Shown here in pieces: positions 19,971 through 31,984 of a DNA stretch of 64,000 nucleotides (its first letter is position 1; each line of letters starts with the position of its first letter). This DNA comes from Schistocerca nitens (Eukaryota > Arthropoda > Insecta > Orthoptera > Acrididae), in assembly GCF_023898315.1 (NCBI RefSeq), contig NC_064614.1, positions 76,148,501 to 76,212,500 of the forward strand. The letters are read 5' to 3'. Both the position numbers and the translations under genes were made by a program. The notes below the pieces were generated by a model. The model ran no database searches, was not told where the DNA came from, and worked only from the letters and a program-made list of their open reading frames with translations.

Positions 19971-20853
19971 ACTAGTTTAATATAAATGTCCCTAAATAAT
20001 AATCTACAATATTCGCTAAATACTTACAATAGTATTTTTGGAAATTAAAATAATATGCGTAATACGCAAAACTAACATTATATATGTTTCAGCAGCGATA
20101 AATGTAAATTAGTGAGGAACAAAAGTCCGATACTTTGAAAGGTGCCAATTTCCTGGCAAGATTCCTTTAGTTTCGCTTGGAGTTTTAAATGTTCGGACGG
20201 CTCAGAAAGGAGCAGCGGCTGTTCTGGCCGTATACGGCACATTTAACATTGAGTGCAAATGAGAATACATTAGGTGGCTAACGCCAAGCCCGTTGCGCCC
20301 CACCTAGGACGACATTCATCTCTCGGCAGCACGCGTGGGCTCGGAGAAGCCGTCGCCGCATCGCAGAACTCTTATTTCAACCGGTTATAAATTTGGAACG
20401 AGAGGCCGTCGGACCATGTGAATCATTACGCTGTGCATACAAATGGGAGTGCAAATTTATTTAAATTTCCCCGCCGAGTTCTAGAGTGAAATAAAAAAAA
20501 AAGGAGAGCGGAGGAAAAAGAGAAATTTTAACATGTCTGATTGTGTTAATAGCATTTGAGAGCGAGGCACGTCTTTTATTCTACAGTGAAACACGTTTCC
20601 TGAAACAAGCTCATTGAGCATTAATAAAATTTACATAGGTGCTAATTACATTAAAATGTTTGTGTCTCTTCCATAAACAAGCGCAGCTTCCGCGTCGCCG
20701 TTCTGATGCTAATAAGAACAATATTAAAACCTCATTTGCTGACGCTTGTTATGCGGCAGGCGTACAACAAGTTAGTTGCAGAGAAATAACGCAGTGTGTA
20801 CATCATGCATGTTCATTCCCAGTGGATACGCTACTAAAACGCACGTACGTATG

Positions 20854-20857
<4 letters not shown>
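19971..20857. other. No gene recognised
   Basis: No element or domain was recognised. The frame starting at 20639 is extended only by the microsatellite that follows. Confidence 0.45.

Positions 20858-20909
<52 letters not shown>
20858..20909. repeat. (CA)n microsatellite
   Basis: An uninterrupted run of about 26 CA units. Confidence 0.97.
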
Positions 20910-20913
<4 letters not shown>

Positions 20914-21194
20914 ACATTGCTACTTTCCCGTAGTGACAGTTGAACGTTGTCTAAAAGAAAATATCGCAGGGAGAAGGGAGAGAGCTCATAAATCTGACTA
21001 TCCTTGGTTGCATTGTATTCTATGAAAGTTTCTGATCAATGTGAACCACTATGTTAAACTGGAATGTGTCAGCCTAGTGGAAAACGTTGGAAAACTTCAA
21101 AATCTGCAACCGATTCAAATAGTAACGAATCTTCGTTTTTTAGGGTGCGAAATTTCGTCATCGGAAAAATACCCGTCATTTTAATGGTGTGATG

Positions 21195-21505
21195 CTAACA
21201 GATTACCATGGAAACACCCCCAGACTATGGCTAAGCCGTGTCACTGCAGTATCCTTTCTTCTTGGAAGTTCGCAGGAGAGCTTCTGCGAAGTTTGGAATG
21301 TAGCAGAGGAGATTCCGGCGGCATTGAAGCTGTGGGGATATACCTAGGACGTGCATAGGGAGCTCAGTCGGTAGAGCACTTGCCCGCGAAAGGTAAAGAT
21401 CTCGAGTTCGAGTCTCAGTTTGGTTCACAGTTTTAATCTACTAGGAAGTTTCACATCAGCACAAACTCCATAGCAGAGTGAAAATTTCGCTGAGGCACAT
21501 TTTAC
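21195..21505 (+). repeat. tRNA-bearing repeat, single diverged copy
   Basis: It shares with the 49.07-49.5 kb repeat the order: cagactatggctaagcc, atcctttctt, ttcgcaggagagcttctg, a tRNA-like module, then cacagttttaatct, aggaagtttca and a gcagagtgaaaat end. It is more diverged than the copies at 49 kb. Confidence 0.8.
21352..21426 (+). tRNA. tRNA-like module in a repeat (probably not functional)
   Basis: A box agctcagtcggtagagc and B box gagttcgagtc are intact and the anticodon stem ttgcc/ggtaa pairs weakly. The acceptor ends (tgcatag and tttggtt) do not pair well, so I do not regard it as a working tRNA gene. Confidence 0.45.
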
Positions 21506-21689
21506 TCCCTCGGTGCGGAAAGTGCATTGAGCAGAATATGTGACTGGCAGTAGCGTTTCACAATCTCCTATGTTCTCAGTCCGTTTCTCTCCAGAAGATG
21601 ACATCTCGCGGACCTGTGAGGGGTACAGTCACATCTGCACGTTACAAGCCCCTTCTTCCGCACAACGTAATTATAACTTTCCAAGAACG

Positions 21690-22020
21690 CTACCGCGTCC
21701 ACACCACTATTTTCATGCAAAATGGGGCGACACACATGTCGTTTGCCAGGTGATAGGTTTGCTTCGAAAAGCCTTCAGTAACGACCACATCATCGCTACG
21801 CAATTTCAAGATGTGTGACCTTCCAGATCCGCCGACCTACATGTATGTGACTTTTGGTTGTGGGGATAAATGAAAGACCGTGTCTATCAGGGATGACGCT
21901 GATTACACCAGATATGCTGAAAGGAATTGTCGATCTTGTCCTGTTACGGATGCAGCATGTTGCTGAGTCTAGATACCATTGCGGCGGCGCGGTTCTTTCC
22001 GTCCCTTTACGATGGACCTG
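21690..22020 (+). pseudogene. Decayed DDE transposase fragment
   Basis: One plus-strand frame, interrupted by stops, reads PSRSADLHVCDFWLWG then MKDRVYQG. That is the conserved end of a mariner-related catalytic domain (WPxRSPDLxxxDFxLWGxLKxxVY). The preceding part contains HAKWGDTHVVCQV, a plausible relic of the second catalytic block. No terminal repeats were found. Confidence 0.5.
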
Positions 22021-23627
22021 CACCTACCTGTGAATATTGTCTCAGCACATCATCAGTAGGAAAGCCGAGTGAAACCTACTGTACTTCGACATGAACCAGG
22101 CTGCAATTTAAGCCACTAATCTACGTTTCGGGAGAAAGTTTTCACACAAACGAAAGGTTGGAAATTTTGTCCTCAATTAATATATTCTGAAACTTAGGTG
22201 AACAAGTATCACTGCCAAGCCTGTGCTAGTCTTAACACAGTCACTCGCAATCCCTTTCACTCACGTTAGCAAGTTTATGGTGTTGCATTTCCCGAAAACG
22301 TAATAGCTAAAAAATACGGCTTGTTTGTGATTGAGAATGCTCGCCAAATATAAAGTCTGTCGGTACCAAATGCAGTCACAGTTTTTCGCCACCGACCTGC
22401 TCAATACACCACGCGGAATATATGTCTTTTCTCGTCACAAAATTCACTTAAAAATTCCGAAATTTCTATACACACATCGGAATAGTATTGCCCTCACTTT
22501 CCAACACTTTTGATGTATGAAACACTGCTAGATCCGGCAACTTGTCATTTCCATCGGAACTACCACTACACACGTCCGATCTGTTTCACGGCTAGGTTTC
22601 GACTCTTCCCTAGAATACTCTAGAATACTCTGTCTTCTCTACCAGCAGAGAAAGGCGCGCGAAGAATATTGCTTTATCATTGGTCAATTTACTCAACAGC
22701 CAATAGCAAAACAACATTTTCCCGCGTCAGTCCGCGCTTTTCATCAATAACCAATCGCAAAATAGTAAACCTAACGACTGCACTTTTTACCGACGTAATT
22801 ATCTAATATGCTGAAGTTTTGCTTATGCATAAAGTTATTTACTATTGTTATTTATACCTGAATTAACTTTCCCTTTACCATAAACTTACTTTACAAAACT
22901 ATTCTACAAAAATCCCCTTTGTCCATACCCATACTTCTTCGAAATGTTGCCATACTAAATCCTACTACATAACTCGTTAAACAATTATCTTCATACTAAC
23001 CTTCAACCACACTCACGCATCATGCATACTGCTAAAACACATTTATAACATTTTACATACACAAAAACACATAATAACACTTTATGAAAATACTAGAACA
23101 GTTTACGAAAAACATTCTATTACTTTAGTGCTCTCTAGTGGGCACAAGCGAAACTAAAATCACAGTCTCCCTATCCAATATTGTCCTCTATCGGCTGATA
23201 CATAAACTACGTGCGCGTCCAGTCTCGCGTCACCATCTGTCACTCTCCAGCTCTGAGACACATCTCCCACTTAAACGCCTCCAAGGCAGGATCGTTATAC
23301 GCCGCTACGCCTCACCATGCCGAATACATGTTGCAACTTGCGACTATATCCCAATAAACAGGCCAGAACTGCCCATATCATGTGTTTGACCATTCCTCCT
23401 CTTTACCCGCAGCCGTGCCACATTATGACTGCATACAGCGCCATATTTTCACCCGATGGCAGAAAATGGAACTAATACTTTTTTCCGTATACTTCGTGAT
23501 TGCAACGGTTAATGAACACATCCATGACGTACTTACGTGCTGCAATTCTAAGTTAGTCACCAAACACAGATTTTTCTATGCATTGCGCGGAATAATGTTT
23601 TAAAATAATAGTCACTGAGTAAAACTA
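22021..23627. other. No gene recognised
   Basis: Mostly AT-rich sequence. At 22604-22630 tagaatactc occurs twice in tandem. Between about 22680 and 22760 there are several CCAAT-like boxes in both orientations (attggtc, ccaatagc, ccaatcgc). Nothing downstream looks like a gene. Confidence 0.4.
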
Positions 23628-25049
23628 CACTCCTGGAAATTAAAATAAGAACACCGTGAATTCATTGTCCCAGGAAGGGGAAACTTTATTGACACATTCC
23701 TGGGGTCAGATACATCACATGATCACACTGACAGAACCACAGGCACATAGACACAGGCAACAGAGCATGCACAATGTCGGCACTAGTACAGTGTATATCC
23801 ACCTTTCGCAGCAATGCAGGCTGCTATTCTCCCATGGAGACGATCGAAGAGATGCTGGATGTAGTCCTGTGGAACGGCTTGCCATGCCATTTCCACCTGG
23901 CGCCTCAGTTGGACCAGCGTTCGTGCTGGACGTGCAGACCGCGTGAGACGACGCTTCATCCAGTCCCAAACATGCTCAATGGGGGACAGATGCGGAGATC
24001 TTGCTGGCCAGGGTAGTTGACTTACACCTTCTAGAGCACGTTGGGTGGCACGGGATACATGCGGACGTGCATTGTCCTGTTGGAACAGCAAGTTCCCTTG
24101 CCGGCCTAGGAATGGTAGAACGATGGGTTCGATGACGGTTTGGATGTACCGTGCACTATTCAGTGTCCCCTCGACGATCACCAGTGGTGTACGGCCAGTG
24201 TAGGAGATCGCTCCCCACACCATGATGCCGGGTGTTGGCCCTGTGTGCCTCGGTCGTATGCAGTCCTGATTGTGGCGCTCACCTGCACGGCGCCAAACAC
24301 GCATACGACCATCATTGGCACCAAGGCAGAAGCGACTCTCATCGCTGAAGACGACACGTCTCCATTCGTCCCTCCATTCACGCCTGTCGCGACACCACTG
24401 GAGGCGGGCTGCACGATGTTGGGGCGTGAGCGGAAGACGGCCTAACGGTGTGCGGGACCGTAGCCCAGCTTCATGGAGACGGTTGCGAATGGTCCTCGCC
24501 GATACCCCAGGAGCAACAGTGTCCCTAATTTGCTGGGAAGTGGCGGTGCGGTCCCCTACGGCACTGCGTAGGATCCTACGGTCTTGGCGTGCATCCGTGC
24601 GTCGCTGCGGTCCGGTCCCAGGTCGACGGGCACGTGCACCTTCCGCCGACCACTGGCGACAACATCGATGTACTGTGGAGACCTCACGCCCCACGTGTTG
24701 AGCAATTCGGCGGTACGTCCACCCGGCCTCCCGCATGCCCACTATACGCCCTCGCTCAAAGTCCGTCAACTGCACATACGGCTCACGTCCACGCTGTCGC
24801 GGCATGCTACCAGTGTTAAAGACTGCGATGGAGCTCCGTATGCCACGGCAAACTGGCTGACACTGAGGGCGGCGGTGCACAAATGCTGCGCAGCTAGCGC
24901 CATTCGACGGCCAACACCGCGGTTCCTGGTGTGTCCGCTGTGCCGTGCGTGTGATCATTGCTTGTGCAGCCCTCTCGCAGTGTCCGGAGCAAGTATGTTG
25001 GGTCTGACACACCGGTGTCAATGTGTTCTTTTTTCCATTTCCAGGAGTG
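23628..25049 (-). mobile_element. Tc1-like DNA transposon, complete, copy 2
   Basis: A 1422-bp element flanked by TA at 23626-23627 and 25050-25051, in the same orientation as copy 1 and about 99% identical to it. Confidence 0.95.
23783..24805 (-). CDS. Tc1-like transposase, intact open frame
   Basis: A second uninterrupted 340-residue transposase (ATG at 24805), predicted to act like the one at 7355-8377. I see few amino-acid differences within the transposase. The most notable are Asp to Gly in PFLGRQGN, Asp to His in SPHLSPIEH just before the third catalytic residue, and Tyr to Phe in QHLFDRL. The catalytic residues (SDESRF, QQDNARPH, PIEHVW) and the DNA-binding region are unchanged, and the 32-residue spacing between the second and third is shared. 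The Asp to His change is in a strongly conserved motif and may reduce activity. Overlapping antisense frames (for example 24584-25108) are shadows. Confidence 0.9.
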   Translation of the reverse strand: MPRQRGREPYVQLTDFERGRIVGMREAGWTYRRIAQHVGREVSTVHRCCRQWSAEGARARRPGTGPQRRTDARQDRRILRSAVGDRTATSQQIRDTVAPGVSARTIRNRLHEAGLRSRTPLGRLPLTPQHRAARLQWCRDRREWRDEWRRVVFSDESRFCLGANDGRMRVWRRAGERHNQDCIRPRHTGPTPGIMVWGAISYTGRTPLVIVEGTLNSARYIQTVIEPIVLPFLGRQGNLLFQQDNARPHVSRATQRALEGVSQLPWPARSPHLSPIEHVWDWMKRRLTRSARPARTLVQLRRQVEMAWQAVPQDYIQHLFDRLHGRIAACIAAKGGYTLY

Positions 25050-25051
25050 TA

Positions 25052-26148
25052 ATTTCTCAGTACGGTTGTCGTGACCTTCATCTGTCCTTAAAAGACTCAA
25101 ACCTTTAGGGTTTGTACTTTGATTTCTAATCTCTTGGGACAAAGGAATGTCGGTACTGTGGTAATACGCCAAGTTTTACGTATTTTATTTTTAGTCAGCT
25201 GGATGTCACTTGATTGAAGACAGTGGACAGACTTTTACGAACAGCAATGCAGGTGTCTACGAGAAATAGCTATTTAGAAATTAATGAGATGTAACAAAAT
25301 AATTTTGTTTGAAGGATTTCGACGTTTTCTCTTTGTATACTGTTGCCTTTGTAAAGGTAGAATATAATACTTCCATATTTACGTAAAAATGATGGTCAGC
25401 TGTAAGGTACGTTTCTTAAATGACACACTATTTTTTTTTGTAAAAACTAAAATTTTTTGAGCCGTTTCGATTCTACAGCTGTGGAACACATTTTCAAATT
25501 AATTTGCTACCTGAGTTGCGTCACCAAGTTGGTGTGATGCTATATAAGCACACCAGTTATATGGTCATTCATTCGTCAAAATGCTTCCACGCCGTGTACA
25601 TTTTGTTTACAGATGACGTCCTACCATTTACAAGACAACATTGAATATGGAAACGGATTATAATATGAGTGCTCACACATAAGAATTTCACTAAATATCG
25701 GGTATGCAGATCCGCACATATTACTTCTTCAGCATTAGTGATCCCCATGCGCAGCACCGCCGCGGAGGAGCATATAAGGCCGCGCTTAGCAGCTTGTCGT
25801 CCTTCGCACTCTGAGGAAGGCCGGACGACATGCGGCCGAAACATCATTTTAAGAAGTAGTATTTGCGGAGCTGCTTGCCGAAATTTGATGGGTTATTCAG
25901 TACGCCGCCAGAAGTTAAAATTGCTCATCTGGAGATACTGATGTTCTGTTTGAGCCATGTTTATTTCGTGTTGGTCGGTTTGAATGTTCTTTAACTAATG
26001 TTCAGGTTGTACCTGGTAAAGCACTTGACTACTGCAGCTGTTCGTGTTGATTCTGTGCGAAGTTCGTCCGGTGCGATTTTGAAAAGCTTTCCTCTTCGAG
26101 ATTTATTGCCTTTAGGACATTTATGGTAGCCCAAATTGAAGTTGAAAC
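25052..26148. other. No gene recognised; possible Penelope-like tail
   Basis: At about 25790-25850 the sequence tctgaggaaggccgg followed by gcggccgaaacatc has the layout of a Penelope-like terminal repeat, but no coding part accompanies it. The rest is unassigned AT-rich sequence. Confidence 0.35.
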
Positions 26149-26752
26149 GTCCCCATAGAAAAATTATACATGACTGTGCTTAAGTGACACACAATATTTT
26201 TTTAGCGCAACGCAATCTGACTTTCAATAATCCCTACAAAAGAATGGCCCTGACTAACTTTAACCTATACGTTTCACAAATCACTTACCTCACAAAAGTC
26301 TTCGTTACTCGAACTACTGCAATACAGCGAGCGCCACTACTGCCAGCTAAATAAAAGATTCAAACTACTGAAGTCACTAACTACTGATACGCATACTTAG
26401 CAAATGAAAGATTTTGATAGAGAACAAACAATGTATATACCTTAATAGTGTTCAAAAGTCATAATATATATAGCAGTTCATGACATCCAGTCTTACAAAT
26501 GTACTCTCTGATGGACACACGTCCAGATCATCCGCTCTCAAAATTCCGCCATCAGTCTCCCCACATCCACCACTGCTGGCGGCTCACCTCCAACTGCGCA
26601 ACGCTACGAGCTGTTAACATCCAGCTGCCCAACACTACAATAGCCAACAACAATGCAAACCAGCCACAGACTGCACACAGTACAGACAGTGATTTTCATA
26701 CAGAGCGCTACGTGGCGTTACCAATAAAAAAACCTAAACAGCCTACTTACAT
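26149..26752 (-). repeat. LTR of a decayed LTR retrotransposon (3' LTR, minus orientation)
   Basis: About 604 bp with TG...CA ends (tgaaacgtcccc to cctacttaca on the plus strand). Read on the minus strand, a purine-rich stretch (gtggggagcatgggggct) directly precedes it, as a polypurine tract would, which sets the orientation. A shorter related copy lies at 31186-31577. Confidence 0.7.
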
Positions 26753-27588
26753 AGCCCCCATGCTCCCCACAAAAAATTTTACAAATTGTTTTGGACACTG
26801 GCCAATAATGATTTGATAAAATTTTTCATAATTACAATAATAAAGATATCAAATGCACACACTTATTGATACAATGTTGTTCAAAAGCTAAAATTTTCTC
26901 ACAGTCCTTAAAGACAGTCCTGATCATTCATCACAGTAAAATAGCAATGTTTTTCTCAAAGTCTCAGCAGTAAAAGAAAATGCACACGGAAGTAGTGGAT
27001 TTCCATGCGGTCTTCAAGAAGTAGCGTTGTCCTTCCAACGGAAAGACAGTGCTGACTCTTGACATGCAGACAGGTAATGGGCCACAACGTAGCAAACCCA
27101 CCGCAGAGTCAGTCGAAATTTTGAAGAATATTGATAGGTAGGTCATCACAGAGTAGACCCACTGTAGTCCTAGTAGAGAGTATGGTATTGGTGGGCCACC
27201 AGAGGTGCAGACCCACTGTAGTCCTTGTAGAAATAATGGTACTGGTGGATCATCAAAGGTGGAGACCCACTTCAGTCCTTGTAGAGACGGCCAGCAGCCA
27301 TCTGTTGCGACTGTGCAGGTGCAAAATCACCATCAAAGAGTTTTGCGGATAATATAGCACGTCCATAAACCACCACTTGTCCACTCACAAAGTTTTTGGA
27401 ATTATCCTTAGAACCAGCAATGCTGTTAACCAGTCCCTTGCTGAATTGTCAACACACGTGCAAACACTAACAGTCCCTACTTCTCACATATTGTCCATAT
27501 ACTATGACCAACAGAAACGTGTGCAGTGAAATGTAACTTACAAGTTACTTAATTTGATGAACTGGTGTCAGTTACAATTTTATAACAT
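26753..27588 (-). mobile_element. Internal region of the decayed LTR element, part 1
   Basis: Sequence between the 3' LTR and the inserted RTE LINE. No coding domain is recognisable. It contains a 54-bp minisatellite at 27155-27290. Confidence 0.5.
27155..27290. repeat. 54-bp minisatellite, about 2.5 units
   Basis: agacccactgtagtcc starts units at 27155 and 27209, and a variant (agacccacttcagtcc) starts at 27263. The period is 54 bp. Confidence 0.9.
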
Positions 27589-30500
27589 GTTGTTGTTGTT
27601 GTGGTCTTCAGTCCTGAGACTGGTTTGATGCACCTCTCCATGCTACTCTATCCTGTGCAAGCTTCTTCATCTGACAGTACCTACTGCAACCTACATCCTT
27701 CTGAATCTGCTTAGTGTATTCCTCTCTTGCTCTCCCTCTGCGATTTTTACCCTCCACGGTGCCCTCCAATGCTAAATTTGTGATCCCTTGATGCCTCAAA
27801 ACATGTCCTACCAACCGATCCCTTCTTCTAGTCAAGTTGTGCCACAAACTTCTCTTCTCCCCAATCCTATTCAATACCTCCTCATTAGTTACGTGATCTA
27901 CCCACCTTATCTTCAGCATTCTTCTGTAGCACCACATTTGGAAAGCTTCTATTCTCTTCTTGTCCACACTAGTTGACGTCCATGTTTCACTTCCATACAT
28001 GGCTACACTCCATACACATACTTTGAGAAACGACTTCCTGACACTTAAATCTATACTCGATGTTAACAAATTTCTCTTCTTCAGAAACGATTTCCTTGCC
28101 ATTGCCAGTCTACATTTTATATCCTCTCTACTTCGACCATCATCAGTTATTTTACTCCCTAAATAGCAAAACTCCTTTACTACTTTAAGTGTCTCATTTC
28201 CTAATCTAATTCCCCTCAGCATCACCCGATTTAATTTGACTACATTCCATTATGCTCGTTTTGCTTTTGTTGATGTTCATCTTATATCCTCCTTTCAAGA
28301 CACTGTCCAGTCCGTTCAACTGCTCTTCCAAGTATTTTGCTCTCTCTGACAGTATTACAATGTCATCGGCGAACCTCAAAGTTTTTAATTCTTCTCCATG
28401 AATTTTAATGCCTACTCCGAATTTTTCTTTTGTTTCCTTTACTGCTTGCTCAATATACAGATTGAATAACATCGGGGAGAGGCTACAACCCTGTCTCACT
28501 CCTTTCCCTACCACTGCTTCCATTTCATGCCCCTCGACTCTTACAACTGCCATCTCGTTTCTGTACAACTTGTAAATAGCCTTTCGCTCCGTGTATTTTA
28601 CCCCTGACACCTTCAGAATCTGAAAGAGAGTATTCCAGTTAACATTGTCAAAAGCTTTCTGTAAGTCTACAAATGCTAGGAACGTAGGTTTCCCTTTTCT
28701 TAATCTTTCTTCTAAGGTAAGTCGTAAGGTTAGTATTGCCTCACGTGTTCCAACATTTCTACGGAATCCAAACTGATCTTCCCCGAGGTTGGCTTCTACC
28801 AGTTTTTCCATTTGTCTGTAAAGAATTCGCGTTAGTATTTTTCAGCTGTGACTTATTAAACTGATAGTTCGGTAATTTTCACATCTGTCAACACCTGCTT
28901 TCTTTGGGATTGGAATTATTATATTCTTCTTGAAGTCTGAGGGTATTTCGCCTGTCTCATACATCTTGCTCACCAGATGGTAGAGTTTTGTCATGACTGG
29001 CTCTCCCAAGGCCATCAGTAGTTCTAATGGAATGTTGTCTACTCCCGGGGCCTTGTTTCGACTCAGGTCTTTCAGTGCTCTGTCAAATCCTTCACGCAGT
29101 ATCTTATATCCCATTTCGTCTTCATCTACATCCTCTTCCATTTCCATAATATTGTCCTCAAGTACTTCGCCCTTGTATAAACCCTCTATATACTCCTTCC
29201 ACCTTTCTGCCTCCCCTTCTTTGCTTAGAACTGGGTTGCCATCTGAGCTCTTGATATTCATACAAGTGGTTCTCTTCTCTCCAAAGGTCTCTTTAATTTT
29301 CCTGTAGGCAGTATCTATCTTACCCCTAGTGAGACAAGCCTCTACATCGTTACATTTGTCCTCTAGCCATCCCTGCTTACCCATTTTGCACTTCCTGTCG
29401 ATTTCATTTTTGAGACGTTTGTATTCCTTTTTGCCTGCTTCATTTACTGCATTTATATATTTTCTCCTTTCATCAATTAAATTCAATATCTCTTCTGTTA
29501 CCCAAGGATTTCTATTAGCCCTCGTCTTTTTACCTACTTGATCCTCTGTTGCCTTCACTACTTCATCCCTCAGAGCTACCCATTCTTCTTCTACTGTATT
29601 TCTTTCCCCCACTCCTGTCAATTGTTCCCTTATGCTCTCCCTGAAACTCTCTACAACATCTCGTTCTATCAGTTTATCCAGGTCCCATATCCTTAAATTC
29701 CCACCTTTTTGCAGTTTCTTCAGTTTCAATCTGCAGATCATAACCAATAGATTGTGGTCAGAATCCACATCTGTCCCAAGAAATGTCTTACAATTTAAAA
29801 CCTGGTTCCATTATATAATGTATCTGATACCTTTTAGTATATCCAGGATTCTTCCAGGTATACAACCTTCTTTTATGATTCTTGAACCAAGTGTTAGCTA
29901 TGATTACGTTATGCTCTGTGCAAAATTCTACAAGGCGGCTTCCTCTTTCATTTCTTCCCCCCAATCCATATTCACCTACTATGTTTCCTTCTCTCCCTTT
30001 TCCTACTGACGAATTCCAGTCACCCATGACTATTAAATTTTCTTCTCCCTTCACTACCTGAATAATTTGTTTTATCTCGTCATACATTTCAATTTCTTCA
30101 TCATCTGCAGAGCTAGTTGGCATATAAACTTGTACTACTGTAGTAGGCATGGGCTTTGTGTCTATCTTGGCCACAATAATGCGTTCACTATGCTGTTTGT
30201 AGTAGCTAACCCGCACTCCTATTTTTTTATTCATTATTAAACCTACTCCTGCATTACCCCTATTTGATTTTGTATTTATAACCCTGTAATCACCTGACCA
30301 AAAGTCTTGTTCCTCCTGCCACCGAACTTCACTAATTCCCACTATATCTAACTTTAACCTATCCATTTCCCTTTTTAAATTTTCTAACCTACCTGCCCGA
30401 TTAAGGGATCTGACATTCCACGCTCCGATCCGTAGAACGCCAGTTTTCTTTCTCCTGATAACGGCGTCCTCTTGAGTAGTCCCTGCCCGAGATCCGAATG

Positions 30501-30620
30501 GGGGACTATTTTACCTCCGGAATATTTTACCCAAGAGGACGCCATCATCATTTAATCATACAGTAAAGCTACATGTCCTCGGGGAAAATTACGGCTGTAG
30601 TTTACCCTTGCTTTCAGCCG
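27589..30620 (-). mobile_element. RTE-type LINE, full length
   Basis: A complete 3.03-kb copy on the minus strand: 5' leader (from 30620), endonuclease, reverse transcriptase, and a (CAA)n tail seen as tgttgttgttg at 27589. The 10-bp duplication tttataacat lies at 27579-27588 and 30621-30630. It sits inside the internal region of the LTR element. Confidence 0.92.
27608..30480 (-). pseudogene. RTE LINE endonuclease and reverse transcriptase, three lesions
   Basis: A single long reading frame of roughly 950 codons can be followed from about 30480 to 27608. The apurinic-type endonuclease comes first (WNVRSLNRAGRL, VGISEVRW, VIMGDWNSSVG read as IVMGDWNSSVG, IIANTWFKNHKRRLYTW). Then the reverse transcriptase (FKKNIIIPIPKKAGVDR, FLAFVDLQKAFD, RQGCSLSPMLFNLY, RFADDIVILSE) and a C-terminal region (DRLVGHVLRHQGI). 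Three lesions separate it into pieces: a short deletion near 29780-29795 that shifts frame after the endonuclease; a stop codon near 28840 (TGC to TGA compared with the copy at 60.6 kb); and an extra G near 28212 that shifts the last third. Otherwise it is well preserved. Confidence 0.92.
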
Positions 30621-30630
30621 TTTATAACAT

Positions 30631-31185
30631 AAGAATACAATAACGAGGGTACAAAATACATCATTAAAGAACATAACAATACAGATAACATTTGTAGTAA
30701 AACAGGCTTTACCAAAGAATAGAAATAAACATGCACATCAGTGTTACAAGAATTATGACATAAGTACATACATAAAGATCAGAATAACTTTTGAAACATC
30801 AACTTCAAGTATGAGCAACAAAACAGAACAGATAAATAATGTCTAAACATCTTTACAAAGTAAATAACATAGTATTAGAAAAATTCTACAACATAACTCT
30901 CATCAACTAAACATATAAACACAGGAAAAACACAAATACACAAGTGTACACAAACACATAGCAGAATAACACAAGAGGAAAGGGCAGGGTTTGTTTTCAG
31001 TGTACCATTTGGTACTGCAGTCCAACCCAAAACTTCATTCCATAGATCTTTCGTTTTATTTCAACATTTGTTTCCACCAAAAAAATCCTATCAAAGCATG
31101 CTTTCTGTATTTATATGTTCACATATTTCTTACCTCATTATTTACTTTCCATTATCTTACCTCATTATTTATTTCCAAGAAAATC
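30631..31185 (-). mobile_element. Internal region of the decayed LTR element, part 2
   Basis: AT-rich, non-coding sequence that resumes after the LINE's target duplication. Around 31125-31165 a short tandem repeat (cttacctcattattta) occurs. Confidence 0.4.
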
Positions 31186-31577
31186 CTACTACTGAAGGCA
31201 CTAACTACTGATAGGCATAGTTAGCAAATGAAAGTATTTGATAGAGAACAAACAATGTATTTACCTTAATAGTTTTCAAAAGTCATAATATATATAGCAG
31301 TTGATGACATCCAGTCTTATAAATGTACACTCTGATGGACACACGTCCAGATCATCCGCCGTCAAAATTCTGCCATCTGTCTCCCCACATCCACCACTGC
31401 TGGCGGCTCACCTCCAACTGCACAACGCTATGCGCTGTTAACATACAGCTGCGCAACACTACAATAGCCAACAACAATGCAAACCAGCCGCACACCGCAC
31501 ACAGCGCAGCCAGTGATTTTCATACAGAGCGCTACGTGGCGTTACCAATAAAAAAAACCTAAACAGCCTACTTACAA
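31186..31577 (-). repeat. Partial second LTR copy
   Basis: It matches about two thirds of the LTR at 26149-26752 in the same orientation, from ctaactactgatagg to cctacttaca, with scattered substitutions. The remaining third is missing. It is either the truncated 5' LTR of the same element or a separate insertion. Confidence 0.7.
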
Positions 31578-31984
31578 TGTGCCTACTAACACGGTTACTT
31601 CTGACAGCTACATATGAGTAATTTGCCAATTCGGCCGATTGTGAACTTTACTGACAGTCCAGCATAGAAATTAAGCAACAAACTAGATTCTCTCATTAGT
31701 GTATATTACACATTTGAAACTAAACGTAATGTAAAGAGTACTGTCGAAGTTGTATACCATATTGAAGACACTCAGATTCCAGTGTGGGAAAGTTTGTTTC
31801 ATTTGATATAGATAACTTACATGCTAATGTGTCAATAGGAGAAACCATTGAAATAATTTGCAGTAATCTGCTGAAATGTGAGAAAATTTACGTGTAAGAA
31901 ATACAAGCGATTACTGACCTGCTTCAGGCACTATTTCTTATAATAATTTCGCTTCATGTAATTCAAATTACTCGTAACCTAAAG
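31578..31984. other. No gene recognised
   Basis: AT-rich sequence before the Penelope-like remnant, with no recognisable domain. Confidence 0.4.

Noticed and set aside
19490-19971. Two Ser/Pro-rich minus-strand open frames
   Set aside because: They are the complement of a purine-rich low-complexity tract, which lacks stop codons by composition.
26499-26816. Open frame of 105 codons, repeated at 31323-31562
   Set aside because: It lies inside the LTR copies and its similarity at the two sites is explained by the repeat; no domain is recognisable.
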